Counted from the first letter of the stretch, positions 34,517 through 44,113 are shown. The stretch: DNA of 52,421 nt from Rikenellaceae bacterium (GCA_015059805.1 SUZO01000017.1:1-52421); one strand, 5' to 3'. The notes: a model not told the origin generated them from the sequence alone. Made by a program: numbers and translations.

Positions 34517-35707
34517 TTAGTCTCTTGGATAAGCCGCGATAAAGATGTTACGCTTACGCAACTCCTCCTGATTACGATGCAGCTCAGTTAGAGAGATACG
34601 ACCAACGACATACTTATAGTCATCTGAGATATAGTTCTCGCTAATAGAGTCAAAGTGGAGCAGTGCAAGATCCTCAGCATCGGTATAGCGATAGTAGATG
34701 CGGAAAGTGTGGTCGGTGGTATAGGTAGGCAGCTGCGAGTCCTTACGCTTCTTATACTCGTACTTATAGTTATACAGGCAAGCGGTAATATCGCTCAGTA
34801 CTGCCGAGCCAGTTGGATAGCCACCAGCTCCGCGACCAAACATAAACTGCTTATCATAGAAAAGACCCTTGATAACAACGCCATTGAACTCATCCTCAAC
34901 GCTATAGATATACTTATTGCGAGAGATAAGTTGCGGCATTACGCTCATAATCAGGCGATTATCAGCGAGCTTTTCAACATGAGCAACGAGCTTAAAGCGG
35001 CGTTCCTTCTCAGTGGCAAAGCGGATGTCGTTGTCGTTCATATTTGAGATTCCGTATGTAAAAATCTTCTCTGGCGCCACATAGAGACCAAAGGCGTGAA
35101 CGGTAATGATAATAAGCTTAAAGAGTGAGTCCCAGCCGTCAATATCCAGTGAAGGGTTACTCTCGGCAAAGCCCAAATCCTGCGCAAGTTTAAGCGCATC
35201 TGGGTAGGACATCTTCTCATTAAAAATCTTACTGAGGATAAAGTTTGACGAGCCATTAAGGATACCCTTTACAGATGTTAGCAGGTCGTTATCGTAGTAC
35301 TCCTCAAGGTTACGGATTACTGGAATAGAGCCACAAGCCGATGCGTCATAGAGCAGAGCGGTGTTATACTGCTGCTGAAGCTCCATAAGCTCCTCAATAT
35401 GGTAGGCGAGCATCTTCTTATTACCCGAAACAACTGGCAGGCGCTTCATAAGGGCAGTCTTTACGATAGTATATGCAGCATCTGCATCGTCTATAAGCTC
35501 AACGATAAAGTTTACCTCTGGGTCAGAGAATATATCGTCAGGATTATCAGTAAAGTTTGCCTCAATAGAGCGAGGTTTTGTAATATCGCGCACGCAGATA
35601 CGGCGAATCTCCACATTAGTCGCGCCAATACGCTTTAGAACATCATACAGACCCTTGCCAACAGTACCAAAGCCAAAGAGTCCAATCTGTAACTTCTTGC
35701 TATTCAT
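34517..35707 (-). CDS. hom: homoserine dehydrogenase
   Basis: Reduces aspartate semialdehyde to homoserine with NAD(P)H, the branch to methionine and threonine; 396 residues, monofunctional (no aspartokinase part). The Rossmann motif GFGTVG is at 12-17. Family signature parts: VSGNKKMLAYH near 94, LNGSSNFILSK near 149, and LDIDGWDSLFKL near 182 with its conserved D-x-x-G-x-D-x-x-x-K. A C-terminal tail of about 60 residues lacks a clear ACT domain. It overlaps metX by 8 bases, so the homoserine it makes and the enzyme that uses it are coupled. Confidence 0.93.
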   Translation of the reverse strand: MNSKKLQIGLFGFGTVGKGLYDVLKRIGATNVEIRRICVRDITKPRSIEANFTDNPDDIFSDPEVNFIVELIDDADAAYTIVKTALMKRLPVVSGNKKMLAYHIEELMELQQQYNTALLYDASACGSIPVIRNLEEYYDNDLLTSVKGILNGSSNFILSKIFNEKMSYPDALKLAQDLGFAESNPSLDIDGWDSLFKLIIITVHAFGLYVAPEKIFTYGISNMNDNDIRFATEKERRFKLVAHVEKLADNRLIMSVMPQLISRNKYIYSVEDEFNGVVIKGLFYDKQFMFGRGAGGYPTGSAVLSDITACLYNYKYEYKKRKDSQLPTYTTDHTFRIYYRYTDAEDLALLHFDSISENYISDDYKYVVGRISLTELHRNQEELRKRNIFIAAYPRD

Positions 35708-36719
35708 CTTTTATAAAGTCTAAAATTATCTCATTCAAAAGTTTATGCTCCACCAAAAATCCATCGTGACCAAAGACTGAGTCTATAGTGCGATAGGTCA
35801 CATCGGGGATATTCTTCACAAGTATATCGTGGTCCTCAGGTGGGAAGATAATATCCGAGGTTATAGCCACCACAAGGCTCTTTGCCTTAATACCCTTCAG
35901 CACATCCTCTACCCTACCACGCTCACGACCAAGGTTATGCGAGTCTACAGCCTGCGAGAGGCGATAGTATGAGTATGCGTTAAACCTACGGCGCAACTTC
36001 TCACCCTGATAGCGTTGATAGCTCAGCACGCGGCGGTTAAACGAGGCGTTATCAGGGTCAGAGTCCTCCTGCGAAATGTTGTACGCCATACCACCACGAT
36101 AGCTCAGTAGAGCAATACTTCGTGCAACAGCCATACCAGTAAGTCCCGCCTCATCTGTTCGCTGACCGAATGTTGGGTCGCACTCTATAGCCATACGCTG
36201 CGACTCGTTAAAGCCCGATGCCCAGGCAAGGGTGCGAGGTGTAGTTGCGATAAATGCCGCCTTCTGTGCAAAATCAGGCTGCATAACTGCCCACTCAAGG
36301 CACTGAAAGCCACCAATAGAGCTACCAATAAGCAGTTTAACTTGCTTAATGCCCAAATGCTCGGCAAGCAGCTGATGAACGCGCACCATATCCCTCACAG
36401 TCACAAGCGGAAAGTCGGAGTACCACTTCTCCCCCGTTGCGGGGTTTACAGAGAGCGGACCTGTAGTGCCATAGTGTGAGCCGAGAAAGTTTGCGCAGAC
36501 AGTAAAGTACTTTGCAGGGTCAAGAAAGCAACCCTCCTCCACTGTATGAGGCCACCAATCTGCAACATCCGAATTTGCCGTAAGGGCGTGGCAGACCCAG
36601 ATGACATTACTCTTCGCCTCGTTCATCTGACCGTAGGTGTCGTATGCGATGTCAAGCGAAGGAAATGTAAAACCTCCCTCGGTGGTAAATGGGTGTGGAT
36701 AGTGATATACTCTACTCAT
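35700..36719 (-). CDS. metX: homoserine O-acetyltransferase
   Basis: An alpha/beta hydrolase-fold enzyme that acetylates homoserine with acetyl-CoA; 339 residues. The nucleophile Ser134 lies in GSSIGG, the acid Asp in AITSDIIFPP, and the His in GHDGFLVEH near the C terminus. The WVCHALTANSDVADWW stretch (about 41-56) is typical of MetX. Homoserine succinyl activity occurs in some MetX-fold enzymes, so acyl specificity is inferred from the MetY partner. It overlaps both neighbours by 8 bases. Confidence 0.93.
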   Translation of the reverse strand: MSRVYHYPHPFTTEGGFTFPSLDIAYDTYGQMNEAKSNVIWVCHALTANSDVADWWPHTVEEGCFLDPAKYFTVCANFLGSHYGTTGPLSVNPATGEKWYSDFPLVTVRDMVRVHQLLAEHLGIKQVKLLIGSSIGGFQCLEWAVMQPDFAQKAAFIATTPRTLAWASGFNESQRMAIECDPTFGQRTDEAGLTGMAVARSIALLSYRGGMAYNISQEDSDPDNASFNRRVLSYQRYQGEKLRRRFNAYSYYRLSQAVDSHNLGRERGRVEDVLKGIKAKSLVVAITSDIIFPPEDHDILVKNIPDVTYRTIDSVFGHDGFLVEHKLLNEIILDFIKDE

Positions 36720-38001
36720 CTATACTCTCAAAAGCCTGTTCAAAATCGTCAATAATATCCTCAACATTCTCCAGTCCCAAAGATATGCGCAGAAGTGTTG
36801 GTGTTACACCTGCCGCTGCCAAATCCTCCTGCGAAAGCTGTTTATGGGTTGTAGATGCTGGGTGAGTGACAACGCTAATACTGTCGCCAATCATCGTCAT
36901 ATTACCCATCAGCTTGAGTGACTCAACAAACTTTACGGTACTCTCAAGCGTTCCATTAAGTTCTATATTCATCACAGCCGATGCTCCAAAGCGGTAGTAC
37001 TTCTGGGCGTTTTTATATCCAGGGTGGTCCTCAAAACCGACATAGCTTACGCGAGCAATCCTCGGATGTTCACGGCAATACTCAGCAAGCGTGCGACAGC
37101 TCTCGACCTGATGAGCGACACGCAGTGAGAGGGTCTCAAGACCAAGCATCATAAGGTAGGAGTCAAATGGCGAAGGTGAGCAACCAAAATCACGCAGACC
37201 ATCTACACGACACTTGACGATAAATGCTTGATTTCCAAATGTTTCGTATATATTAAGCCCATGATAGCCCTCTGATGGACCATCAATTTGTGGAAACTTG
37301 CCATTACCCCAGTTATAATTTCCGCCATCAACGATAATTCCGCCCATAGCCGTACCATGACCGTTAATCCACTTTGTTGCAGAATCAACGACGATATTTG
37401 CACCCCAATCAAATGGGTTACAGAGGAATCCCGCTGCACCAAAGGTGTTATCAACAACAAAAGGGAGATCGTATGCTGTAGCTAAGCGACCCAAAGCCTC
37501 AAGGTCTGCCACCTCGCAAGTAGGGTTACCCATGCTCTCAACATAAATCATCTTAGTATTGCCATCAATAAGTGCCTCAAACTCCTCTATAGAGTCCGAA
37601 GAGGCTATGCGCACCTCAATACCCAGCTTGCGCAATGAAACCCTAAACTGGTTGTATGTACCACCATAGAGGAATGGTGCTGCAACGATATTATCGCCAG
37701 CCTGAGCAAGGGCGGTAACTGTAATAAATATCGCCGCCATGCCCGAAGATACTGCAAGAGCACCAACAGCGTTATAGAGCGAGGATATACGCTGCTCGTA
37801 TGCAGCCGTAGTTGGGTTATGTAGTCGGGTGTAGATATTTCCTGGCTCGCTAAGCTCAAAGAGGTTTGCTGCATAGTCGCAACTCTTGAAGTGATATGCC
37901 GCAGTTGGGTATATTGCCACACCACGTGAGCCTGTCTGATCTACACTATATCCGCCATGTATCTGACGGGTCTCAAATCTAAGGTTCTTCTTATCCCACA
38001 T
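36712..38001 (-). CDS. metY: O-acetylhomoserine sulfhydrylase
   Basis: A PLP enzyme of the Cys/Met metabolism family, 429 residues, which makes homocysteine from O-acetylhomoserine and sulfide. The PLP lysine is Lys210 in DSATKWINGHG. Other stretches: ETRQIHGGY at the start, YTRLHNPTT near 57 and the long insert GPSEGYHGLNIYETFG typical of MetY rather than MetB. It is the first of metY-metX-hom. No promoter box is visible in the 32 bases that separate it from the OstA-like gene, so it is probably transcribed from further upstream. Confidence 0.94.
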   Translation of the reverse strand: MWDKKNLRFETRQIHGGYSVDQTGSRGVAIYPTAAYHFKSCDYAANLFELSEPGNIYTRLHNPTTAAYEQRISSLYNAVGALAVSSGMAAIFITVTALAQAGDNIVAAPFLYGGTYNQFRVSLRKLGIEVRIASSDSIEEFEALIDGNTKMIYVESMGNPTCEVADLEALGRLATAYDLPFVVDNTFGAAGFLCNPFDWGANIVVDSATKWINGHGTAMGGIIVDGGNYNWGNGKFPQIDGPSEGYHGLNIYETFGNQAFIVKCRVDGLRDFGCSPSPFDSYLMMLGLETLSLRVAHQVESCRTLAEYCREHPRIARVSYVGFEDHPGYKNAQKYYRFGASAVMNIELNGTLESTVKFVESLKLMGNMTMIGDSISVVTHPASTTHKQLSQEDLAAAGVTPTLLRISLGLENVEDIIDDFEQAFESIDE

Positions 38002-38033
38002 TGCTATATATTTTATCTGTTATCTATTTCGCT

Positions 38034-40679
38034 CTACTCCTTCACCGACTCCACCCACTCTATAGTCTCAATAGATAGTGTATCTGTTCTGTCGCGCCAA
38101 CGTCCCTGCTCAAGCAGTCGCTGTCGGCGAAGTGTCATTGCACGCTCAATAGGGAAATTTGGTCGTGCAAGGTTACCCCTCTCAATTCGCTCCGTTGGAC
38201 GGATAGTGCGAGTCATGACGCTATCACGCGTAGGGCGACGATTAGCCTCCCACTTAAAACCCTTGAGCTTAGTCTCTCTATCCTCAGGTATCTTATCTAT
38301 CGGATAGAAGAAATATGTCGGATTTGTACGGTATGTAATACCCTTAAGCTGACGATTCTCAAGGTATGCAGTCATATCGCCACTCTCAATATACGCCATC
38401 ATGGTAATCTGAGGCGAGTTCTCCTCCTGCATATAATATATGGTCTGCACATTACCGTTCACATCGTTACGATATAGCTCATTTTTCTCATTAAAGTAGG
38501 CAATCATCTCCTTACCCGCCACCTGATTGTAGTGCGCCGTATCTATCTCGGCAATAGTCATCGGGTGACCCTCAAACAGCGCCTTTGTAAGTCTACCAGC
38601 AGTGTTATAGATATGCATACTGTCGGCAATAATCTGATTCTCCTCATTCCATAGCACTGGATTACGATAGAGGTGAATAACCGAGTCGGTACTGCGCGAA
38701 ATAAGCGAGTCGCACACCATCTGGGCATCACTGCGGAACATACGCACATTGCGAAGAGCCATAATGAGCTTAAAAGTTGAGTCTACAGCCACAGTATCTG
38801 TTGCCATAGCGGTAGTATCGACCTTCTCCTTGCGAGGGAAGTGCTTTGCAATGATAGAGTCCAACATGTGGCGCACTAATGAGTCATGTGGCACAGAGTC
38901 GGCATAGATTATAGAGTCTATCTGCCTAAATACAGAGTCGTGTACAGGCTGGATAACTATACCTCGGCGCTCAAGGCGCATAACCCTCTTGCGAAGTTTC
39001 TTGTCAGCACGCTCACGAGCCTTAGCCTTATAGATTGAGTCCTGACGCTCCAACTTCTTATAGTACGCAGTACGCTTAGCCTGACGACGCGCCGCAATAG
39101 AGTCAAGTTTAACACGAAGGCTATCGGCTTTAACCTTTTTCACAGAGTCACGGATATGCTGCTTAAGAGCCTTTGCTGCCGCCTTCTCAAGAGCCTTGCG
39201 CTGCTTAACAGTCAGCGTGTCAAGTGGACTCTTAAGGCTATCTGGAAGCAGTGAGTCTACAGCCATTGAGTCCTTAGCAAGCGAATCAACAGCCAAAGAG
39301 TCAGCTCCACCAACTACACCCATATTAGGTTCAGCCGGTGAAGGGGTTTGTGAAGGTGCTGGGCTATGTTTACCCTGCTGAGGTTGATTTTTACGATTTC
39401 TATCCTCGCCACGACCTCTGCTGCCGCTCTTTTTAGCATTCTCAAGAGCGGCAAGAGCCTGCTCGCGGCGCTGCTGGTTAGTCATCGGCTGTGCAGGTTT
39501 CTGCTGCTCATTCTCCTCAACCTGCTCGCTCTGCTCACTCTTTCCTGCTTGCTTTGCTGCCGCCTTAGCAGCCTCAGCCTCCTTAGCTACCTTAGCAAGT
39601 GAGTCTGCAAGGGCTATAGAGTCTGCACGGTGCTTAGCGATACGCTCACGCTCAAGGCGCTCAGCAACGGGGTCTTTAGTAAAGAGATACATCGAGTCTG
39701 AGCGGATAAAGAGCGAATCGCCCTGCTCGGCATCGTAGCTCACCATAGCTGGATTTTGAGTAAGGAAGGCATTTCCTGGCTCCTTCCAATACTCACCCCA
39801 ATCACCAAAGGCGATAATCTTATTCTTACTGTCGTCAATCTGGATATTTTTGCGCAAAAGGGCATATCCTCGCTCGCGGTAGTAGTCAAGGCTATCACTC
39901 CACAGCTCCTGCTCCTCAGTAAGGATATATCCATTCTCAGTCAGGCGATACAAATCCTCCGAATCGCGGAATTCACCACAGTCGGCATAGAGATACTCAT
40001 TCTCCTCCTGATTCCAGATATTAGTATTGCGGAAGAAGCGGGCATTATTGGTATCCATATTGTAGATTACCGAGTCGCCCTTCATCTGATACTTATCATC
40101 GCGCATCTCTACCCGCTCAACGCAGATAATATCCTTAGTATCAGCATTGTAGTAGCCCTTATCAGACTCAAGGCGATTCTTCTCATCTATAACCACGCCA
40201 CCGCCTGTAAAAGTGCCTATATTGCTCTTGGTGTTGAATGTAAAGTTGTAGGTGTACATTGTTGTTGTACCATCAACAACCTTGATAATATCTGAATAGA
40301 TGCGAGCCTCATTCTTCTCTCCATCGTACTCAGCCCTATCGCCATAGATAAATGTTGAACCCTTATTTATCAGCACATTGCCAAAGCACTCAAGGTGGGA
40401 GTCTGAATAACGAACAGTACTGTCACAAGTGATGACAGTACCATTATGATGAGCTGCGAAGTTACCCACAGCAATAAGTATCTTACGACCACCAATCTGT
40501 GTCTGACGACCCGCATCGGACTTCATATCTACATATTTGTCCGACTTTTCCGACCTACGCTCCTGGCTCTGCGCACTACTTTGCGGCTCTGGCAGACGAG
40601 GCATACCCGTACTACCCGCAAAGACAATGCTCGCAGTAGCCAATAAAAGTGCCGATATGGTTACTAATGTTTTACGCAC
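38034..40679 (-). CDS. OstA-like periplasmic protein with long charged insert
   Basis: An 881-residue exported protein starting with GTG at 40679 (signal peptide ending VFAG). Residues about 65-330 carry LptA/OstA-type beta repeats (VITCDSTVRYSDSHLECFGNVLI, then FIYGDRAEYDGEKNEARIY), and a second such block lies at about 640-800. Between them is a long low-complexity region (about 340-600) rich in Ala, Lys, Gln and Asp-Ser-Leu units (DSLAVDSLAKDS and similar), probably flexible or coiled. The role is likely lipopolysaccharide transport or outer-membrane biogenesis by analogy with LptA. It shares one base with the surA-like stop. Confidence 0.82.
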   Translation of the reverse strand: MRKTLVTISALLLATASIVFAGSTGMPRLPEPQSSAQSQERRSEKSDKYVDMKSDAGRQTQIGGRKILIAVGNFAAHHNGTVITCDSTVRYSDSHLECFGNVLINKGSTFIYGDRAEYDGEKNEARIYSDIIKVVDGTTTMYTYNFTFNTKSNIGTFTGGGVVIDEKNRLESDKGYYNADTKDIICVERVEMRDDKYQMKGDSVIYNMDTNNARFFRNTNIWNQEENEYLYADCGEFRDSEDLYRLTENGYILTEEQELWSDSLDYYRERGYALLRKNIQIDDSKNKIIAFGDWGEYWKEPGNAFLTQNPAMVSYDAEQGDSLFIRSDSMYLFTKDPVAERLERERIAKHRADSIALADSLAKVAKEAEAAKAAAKQAGKSEQSEQVEENEQQKPAQPMTNQQRREQALAALENAKKSGSRGRGEDRNRKNQPQQGKHSPAPSQTPSPAEPNMGVVGGADSLAVDSLAKDSMAVDSLLPDSLKSPLDTLTVKQRKALEKAAAKALKQHIRDSVKKVKADSLRVKLDSIAARRQAKRTAYYKKLERQDSIYKAKARERADKKLRKRVMRLERRGIVIQPVHDSVFRQIDSIIYADSVPHDSLVRHMLDSIIAKHFPRKEKVDTTAMATDTVAVDSTFKLIMALRNVRMFRSDAQMVCDSLISRSTDSVIHLYRNPVLWNEENQIIADSMHIYNTAGRLTKALFEGHPMTIAEIDTAHYNQVAGKEMIAYFNEKNELYRNDVNGNVQTIYYMQEENSPQITMMAYIESGDMTAYLENRQLKGITYRTNPTYFFYPIDKIPEDRETKLKGFKWEANRRPTRDSVMTRTIRPTERIERGNLARPNFPIERAMTLRRQRLLEQGRWRDRTDTLSIETIEWVESVKE

Positions 40680-42100
40680 TACTTCATCTCTTTTTTAACC
40701 CAACTCTTATTCAAGAAGTCGTCATAGCGGAACTCTGGGCTGATGTAGACATACATCACCTCAATCTTCTTGTTAAGCCACTGCTGAAAGACCTTCTGCT
40801 GCTTCTCCTGAAGAGCTATCTGCTCAAGGCGGAGGTAATCCTCGTCAAGAGTTGCCTTGTGTGAAGGGATAACATCAACAAGCTTTATAATCTTGCACAA
40901 CTCATTTCCATTCATATCCGAAGAGCGGAAGGCTGTTGAAATATCGCCCTTCTTCATATAACGGATGGCGTTGTAGTCGTCAATGCTCTTACCACCACCA
41001 ACGCCGAAGTCCTCCTTAAGGAACTTTGTCGCCGTAAGTTTTGCATCAAAAGCTGAGTAGTGCTCAAGCAGGTCGTGGTTTGTAACAATACCACCATTCT
41101 GCTTTGAGTGCTTATCATCTGAGTGTGCTAATGCTGCAGCCTCAAAAGTAAGAGAGTCCTTGCGGATAAGGTTTGCAATACTATCCAACTCAAGCATAGG
41201 GGCTACAATCTCATCTGTGGTATATGTCGGACGAAGGACAATGTGGCGGCAGTGATAGAGGTTGCCACGCTTGTCAATCATCTGGATAATGTGCAGACCA
41301 AACTGAGTCTCAACGACCTCAGATACCTGACCTGGCTTAAGCTCCTCAACAGCATCAGCAAAAGGCTTAACCCAACCATTGAGTGTTGTAGGCTCAAGCT
41401 CACCACCACGAATAGCCGCGCCATCAATAGAGTACATACGTGCAAGGGTTGCAAATTGAGCCTTACCAGTTACAATTCGCTCGCGCATATCAAGCAGGCG
41501 CTCACGAGTACGGCGCTTAGCAGCCTCCATGCCCTTTGGATATTTAGTAATGTGGGCATAGACATACTGCTCAGCAATAATTGGCAAATCCTCCTTATTG
41601 GTGTTGTTATAGAAGAGCTCAACCTCTCCAGGTACAACCTTGACCTTACCAATAACATCGTTCTGCATAGCCGAGGCGTAGGTCTGCTCCTCCACCTGAC
41701 GGCGCACAAGCTCGCGGATGTGGTAGATTGGCATGTGGCTCTTGCGCTCAAGCTCAACGATAGAGCCAGCCTCGTCAGTCATACTCTGCACCTGCATCTC
41801 CACACGCTGCACAATGTCACCCATATTCACCTCTACAGAGTCAATAAGAGCCTGATTGTAGAGCAACTTCTGCATCATAAGCTGCTCCAATGCCTCACTC
41901 TTAGGGTTGCGGTCGGAGGTGTAACCCTCAGCACGACGCGACTCTACAAGCTGCTGAGCAACCTGCTCAACCTCTGAGTGCATAATAGAGGAGTTTCCAA
42001 CCACGGCAACCACCTTGTCAAGCATCACAAATCTCTTCTCTGCGTAGAGTCCAGCACCCGCCAGCACAACAGCCAACGCTGTCAATAATACTTTCTTCAT
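40679..42100 (-). CDS. SurA-like periplasmic peptidyl-prolyl isomerase
   Basis: A 473-residue exported chaperone of the SurA type, which escorts outer-membrane proteins. Signal peptide ends LYAE. The N-terminal helical chaperone region begins DKVVAVVGNSSIMHSEVEQ. Two parvulin (rotamase) domains follow at about 175-275 (with GGELEPTTLNGWVKPFADAV and FGLHIIQMID) and 280-390 (RHIVLRP, then NGGIVTN). The C terminus holds a final helix (EDYLRLEQIALQEKQQKVF). It sits between a PpiC-like lipoprotein gene and the OstA-like gene, which fits a role in envelope assembly. Confidence 0.92.
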   Translation of the reverse strand: MKKVLLTALAVVLAGAGLYAEKRFVMLDKVVAVVGNSSIMHSEVEQVAQQLVESRRAEGYTSDRNPKSEALEQLMMQKLLYNQALIDSVEVNMGDIVQRVEMQVQSMTDEAGSIVELERKSHMPIYHIRELVRRQVEEQTYASAMQNDVIGKVKVVPGEVELFYNNTNKEDLPIIAEQYVYAHITKYPKGMEAAKRRTRERLLDMRERIVTGKAQFATLARMYSIDGAAIRGGELEPTTLNGWVKPFADAVEELKPGQVSEVVETQFGLHIIQMIDKRGNLYHCRHIVLRPTYTTDEIVAPMLELDSIANLIRKDSLTFEAAALAHSDDKHSKQNGGIVTNHDLLEHYSAFDAKLTATKFLKEDFGVGGGKSIDDYNAIRYMKKGDISTAFRSSDMNGNELCKIIKLVDVIPSHKATLDEDYLRLEQIALQEKQQKVFQQWLNKKIEVMYVYISPEFRYDDFLNKSWVKKEMK

Positions 42101-42109
42101 ATCTCTTTT

Positions 42110-42982
42110 TTAGTTTATATTCACTGTGTCTATGTACAACTTTACCAATCCATTTTCATTAGCATTTCTACGAATACGCTCCTCATTATTGCGAATAATC
42201 TCGCCCTGACGGCGATTGGTAAGTATCCTCAAAATCTTATCTTTTGCCATAAACAGAGGCATAGGCTCCCCAGCCTTAAGCATATCTGTCACACGGAAAT
42301 AGTAGTATGTAGACTGATGATGAATCTGCTGCACGCTACGCTCTGAGAGGAGTTTCTCATGATTTGCAGAACGAAGAAGCGGCAGGTGAGCTAAATACTC
42401 AGCATAATCGACCCAATCCTGATACTTCACAAGCCTAAAGTTATTCTTAAGGCATACCTGCTCCGCCTCCTCAAACTTACCAGCCTTTGGAGAGCGCAAC
42501 ATCTGGAGTATCCACTCACGACGGCGATACTTCTCAGGTACAGCCACCACATAACCCTTAACCACCGGCGAAGTGAGGCGGAAATCGCTCTTGTGCGCCT
42601 TGTAGTACTCCTCAACATCGCTGTCAGAGATTTGGAAATTGACATCCTTGTCAAGATAGTACTGCTCAATCTTGCGAATAAGCAACGACTGACGATACTC
42701 CTCAACCATGCGGTCAATATCTGCCTCGGAGGATGAAAATATAAGCTCCGCCTCCTGCAACTTAAGCTGACGGATTATCCACTTATCAATGTATGAATCA
42801 ACATAACTCACAGAGTCTGAACCTGTAAGACCTTTAGGCACAGCTGCAGAAATCTCAGTAGCGGTAAGTGTATTTCCACCCACCTTAGCCACTGTATCGT
42901 AACCAAAGAGTGTTGATGCCTCACGACAAGAGGTCGCAAAGAAAAGCACAATAAAAAGCGATATATAACTCCAATTCTTCAT
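42110..42982 (-). CDS. PpiC/SurA-like lipoprotein
   Basis: A 290-residue lipoprotein (lipobox ATSC, Cys19). The start at 42982 (MKNWSYI) is chosen because it gives the lipoprotein signal and because a TATATTTG promoter box covers the longer in-frame start at 43021. The N-terminal part resembles the SurA chaperone domain (VAKVGGNTLTATEI, then the DSYIDKWIIRQLKLQEAE helix). A parvulin domain is not clear: the expected G-G-x-L pattern is missing, so it may be a chaperone without isomerase activity. First gene of the minus-strand run toward metY and hom. Confidence 0.82.
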   Translation of the reverse strand: MKNWSYISLFIVLFFATSCREASTLFGYDTVAKVGGNTLTATEISAAVPKGLTGSDSVSYVDSYIDKWIIRQLKLQEAELIFSSSEADIDRMVEEYRQSLLIRKIEQYYLDKDVNFQISDSDVEEYYKAHKSDFRLTSPVVKGYVVAVPEKYRRREWILQMLRSPKAGKFEEAEQVCLKNNFRLVKYQDWVDYAEYLAHLPLLRSANHEKLLSERSVQQIHHQSTYYYFRVTDMLKAGEPMPLFMAKDKILRILTNRRQGEIIRNNEERIRRNANENGLVKLYIDTVNIN

Positions 42983-42992
42983 ATTCAACCTG

Positions 42993-43022
42993 CAAATATA
43001 CAATTTTTCGTCGGAATACAAC
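42993..43022 (-). promoter_or_regulatory. promoter of the ppiC-surA-ostA (and met) run
   Basis: Minus strand: GTTG (43022-43019), 18 bases, TATATTTG (43000-42993), an exact -7 box. The leader would be only about 5 bases to the ATG at 42982. Confidence 0.55.
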
Positions 43023-43049
43023 GTATTACTACGTAATAATATTGCAAAA

Positions 43050-43085
43050 AAGAGAGAAAAATAGCCTCGCAGCCACTTTTCTCTC
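43050..43085 (-). terminator. terminator of the CPBP protease gene
   Basis: On the minus strand GAGAGAAAA (43085-43077) pairs with TTTTCTCTC (43060-43052), followed by TTTTTTGC. It lies 21 bases after the CPBP stop. Confidence 0.75.
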
Positions 43086-43106
43086 CATTATTGACAATTT
43101 ACACAG

Positions 43107-44009
43107 CTATACAGAGCCTATTTTTCGCTTTCGGCGGCGCCATGTCTCCACAGTCGCAACCACACAAATTACAAAACAAAATCCATACACAGAGTAGTAC
43201 AGTGAGCCGCCACCAAGAATCTGATAGTATGATAAATTCTGCAGGTCAAGAGTGATTAGCGAATAGGCGATTGCGTTGTTAATAGAATGCAGAATTATGG
43301 TAGAAAATATAGAGTTTGTATGGAGGTAAATTGTACCCAAAACAAGACCCGAAACAAACGCCGTAAACATCACAGATGGCTGGAAGTGAACAATAGCAAA
43401 AAAGAGTGATGACACAACTACCGAAAACGACCTCCTATGGCGGCGTAACAGCGATTCAAGCACCAATCCTCTGAACAGCAACTCCTCAAAAACAGGCGCA
43501 AAAATAACCGCTGTAACTATTGCCCAAAAGCCCTGTCCCGACCCCTGATTTGCAGCTGGCAAAAGCAGTGAAAGAGGCTCAACGACAACCTGCACAGCTA
43601 TAAGCCAAATAAGCCCACCAAGAATTACATTCGGATTAAAGCCACAAGATGAAGCGCGGGCAATTTTCCCCTTTCCATCGCGGAAATTGATGTAAAAATA
43701 GACAGAGGCAGAGGCAAGAAGCATCGAGAGAGGATAGATAATAGCGAAACTCTCTCCACGCACCACCTGGATACCTATAAACTGCTCAATATCAATAATT
43801 TCTCCACTAAGCATATCTGGCATAGGCAGACCTAACGCCACGCCAACAACCGAGACGACAATTTGAGAAAAGACCACAAGCGCCACCATAGCAACAAGGT
43901 CAAGAAATGTCGGAAAATCTCCCTTATGCGGAATTCTCTCAAAACCATGAGATTCAAGCGGATGGTCATCATGCTCATTAAAGCCTGTATGTATATTCTC
44001 GTCTGTCAT
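43107..44009 (-). CDS. CPBP-family intramembrane metalloprotease
   Basis: A polytopic membrane protein of the CAAX protease/bacteriocin-processing (CPBP, Abi) family, 300 residues from the ATG at 44009. That start is preferred because the -7 box TACCTTTG covers the region just before it; a longer frame begins at 44039. It has about eight hydrophobic segments. Motif 1 EELLFR (EExxxR) is near residue 187, motif 2 FAIVHFQPS near 213, and the late HSINNA near 253. The metal-binding Glu and His residues are present, so it should be active. Targets in the family range from prenylated proteins to peptides and are unknown here. Confidence 0.88.
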   Translation of the reverse strand: MTDENIHTGFNEHDDHPLESHGFERIPHKGDFPTFLDLVAMVALVVFSQIVVSVVGVALGLPMPDMLSGEIIDIEQFIGIQVVRGESFAIIYPLSMLLASASVYFYINFRDGKGKIARASSCGFNPNVILGGLIWLIAVQVVVEPLSLLLPAANQGSGQGFWAIVTAVIFAPVFEELLFRGLVLESLLRRHRRSFSVVVSSLFFAIVHFQPSVMFTAFVSGLVLGTIYLHTNSIFSTIILHSINNAIAYSLITLDLQNLSYYQILGGGSLYYSVYGFCFVICVVATVETWRRRKRKIGSV

Positions 44010-44026
44010 AGAGTACAATTTGCCTA

Positions 44027-44034
44027 CAAAGGTA
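44027..44034 (-). promoter_or_regulatory. CPBP gene -7 box
   Basis: Minus strand TACCTTTG (44034-44027), exact consensus; no clear TTTG about 20 bases further up. Leader about 12 bases. Confidence 0.55.
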
Positions 44035-44076
44035 ATCAATTTTGCGGATTTGTATGGCGTTTCAATTTAATTTTAT

Positions 44077-44084
44077 TAAATTTG
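44077..44084 (+). promoter_or_regulatory. parAB -7 box
   Basis: TAAATTTG at 44077-44084 fits TAnnTTTG. A partial TATG lies 20 bases upstream (44053-44056). It predicts a leader of about 24 bases before the parA ATG at 44114. Confidence 0.5.
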
Positions 44085-44113
44085 CACGATATTTTGATAC
44101 TCAAACCACATAT

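Noticed and set aside
38002..38033. SAM-responsive element before metY
   Set aside because: The gap is only 32 bases; no room for a known SAM riboswitch.
39756..40295. 179-residue plus-strand frame rich in Ile and Leu
   Set aside because: It is the antisense shadow of the OstA-like gene; the hydrophobic run comes from Asp/Lys-rich codons read backwards.
41243..41977. 244-residue plus-strand frame
   Set aside because: Antisense to the SurA-like gene, rich in Leu/His/Asn, with no start signal or motif.
44042..44113. Upstream in-frame start of parA
   Set aside because: It covers the TAAATTTG promoter box and lacks similarity to ParA N termini.
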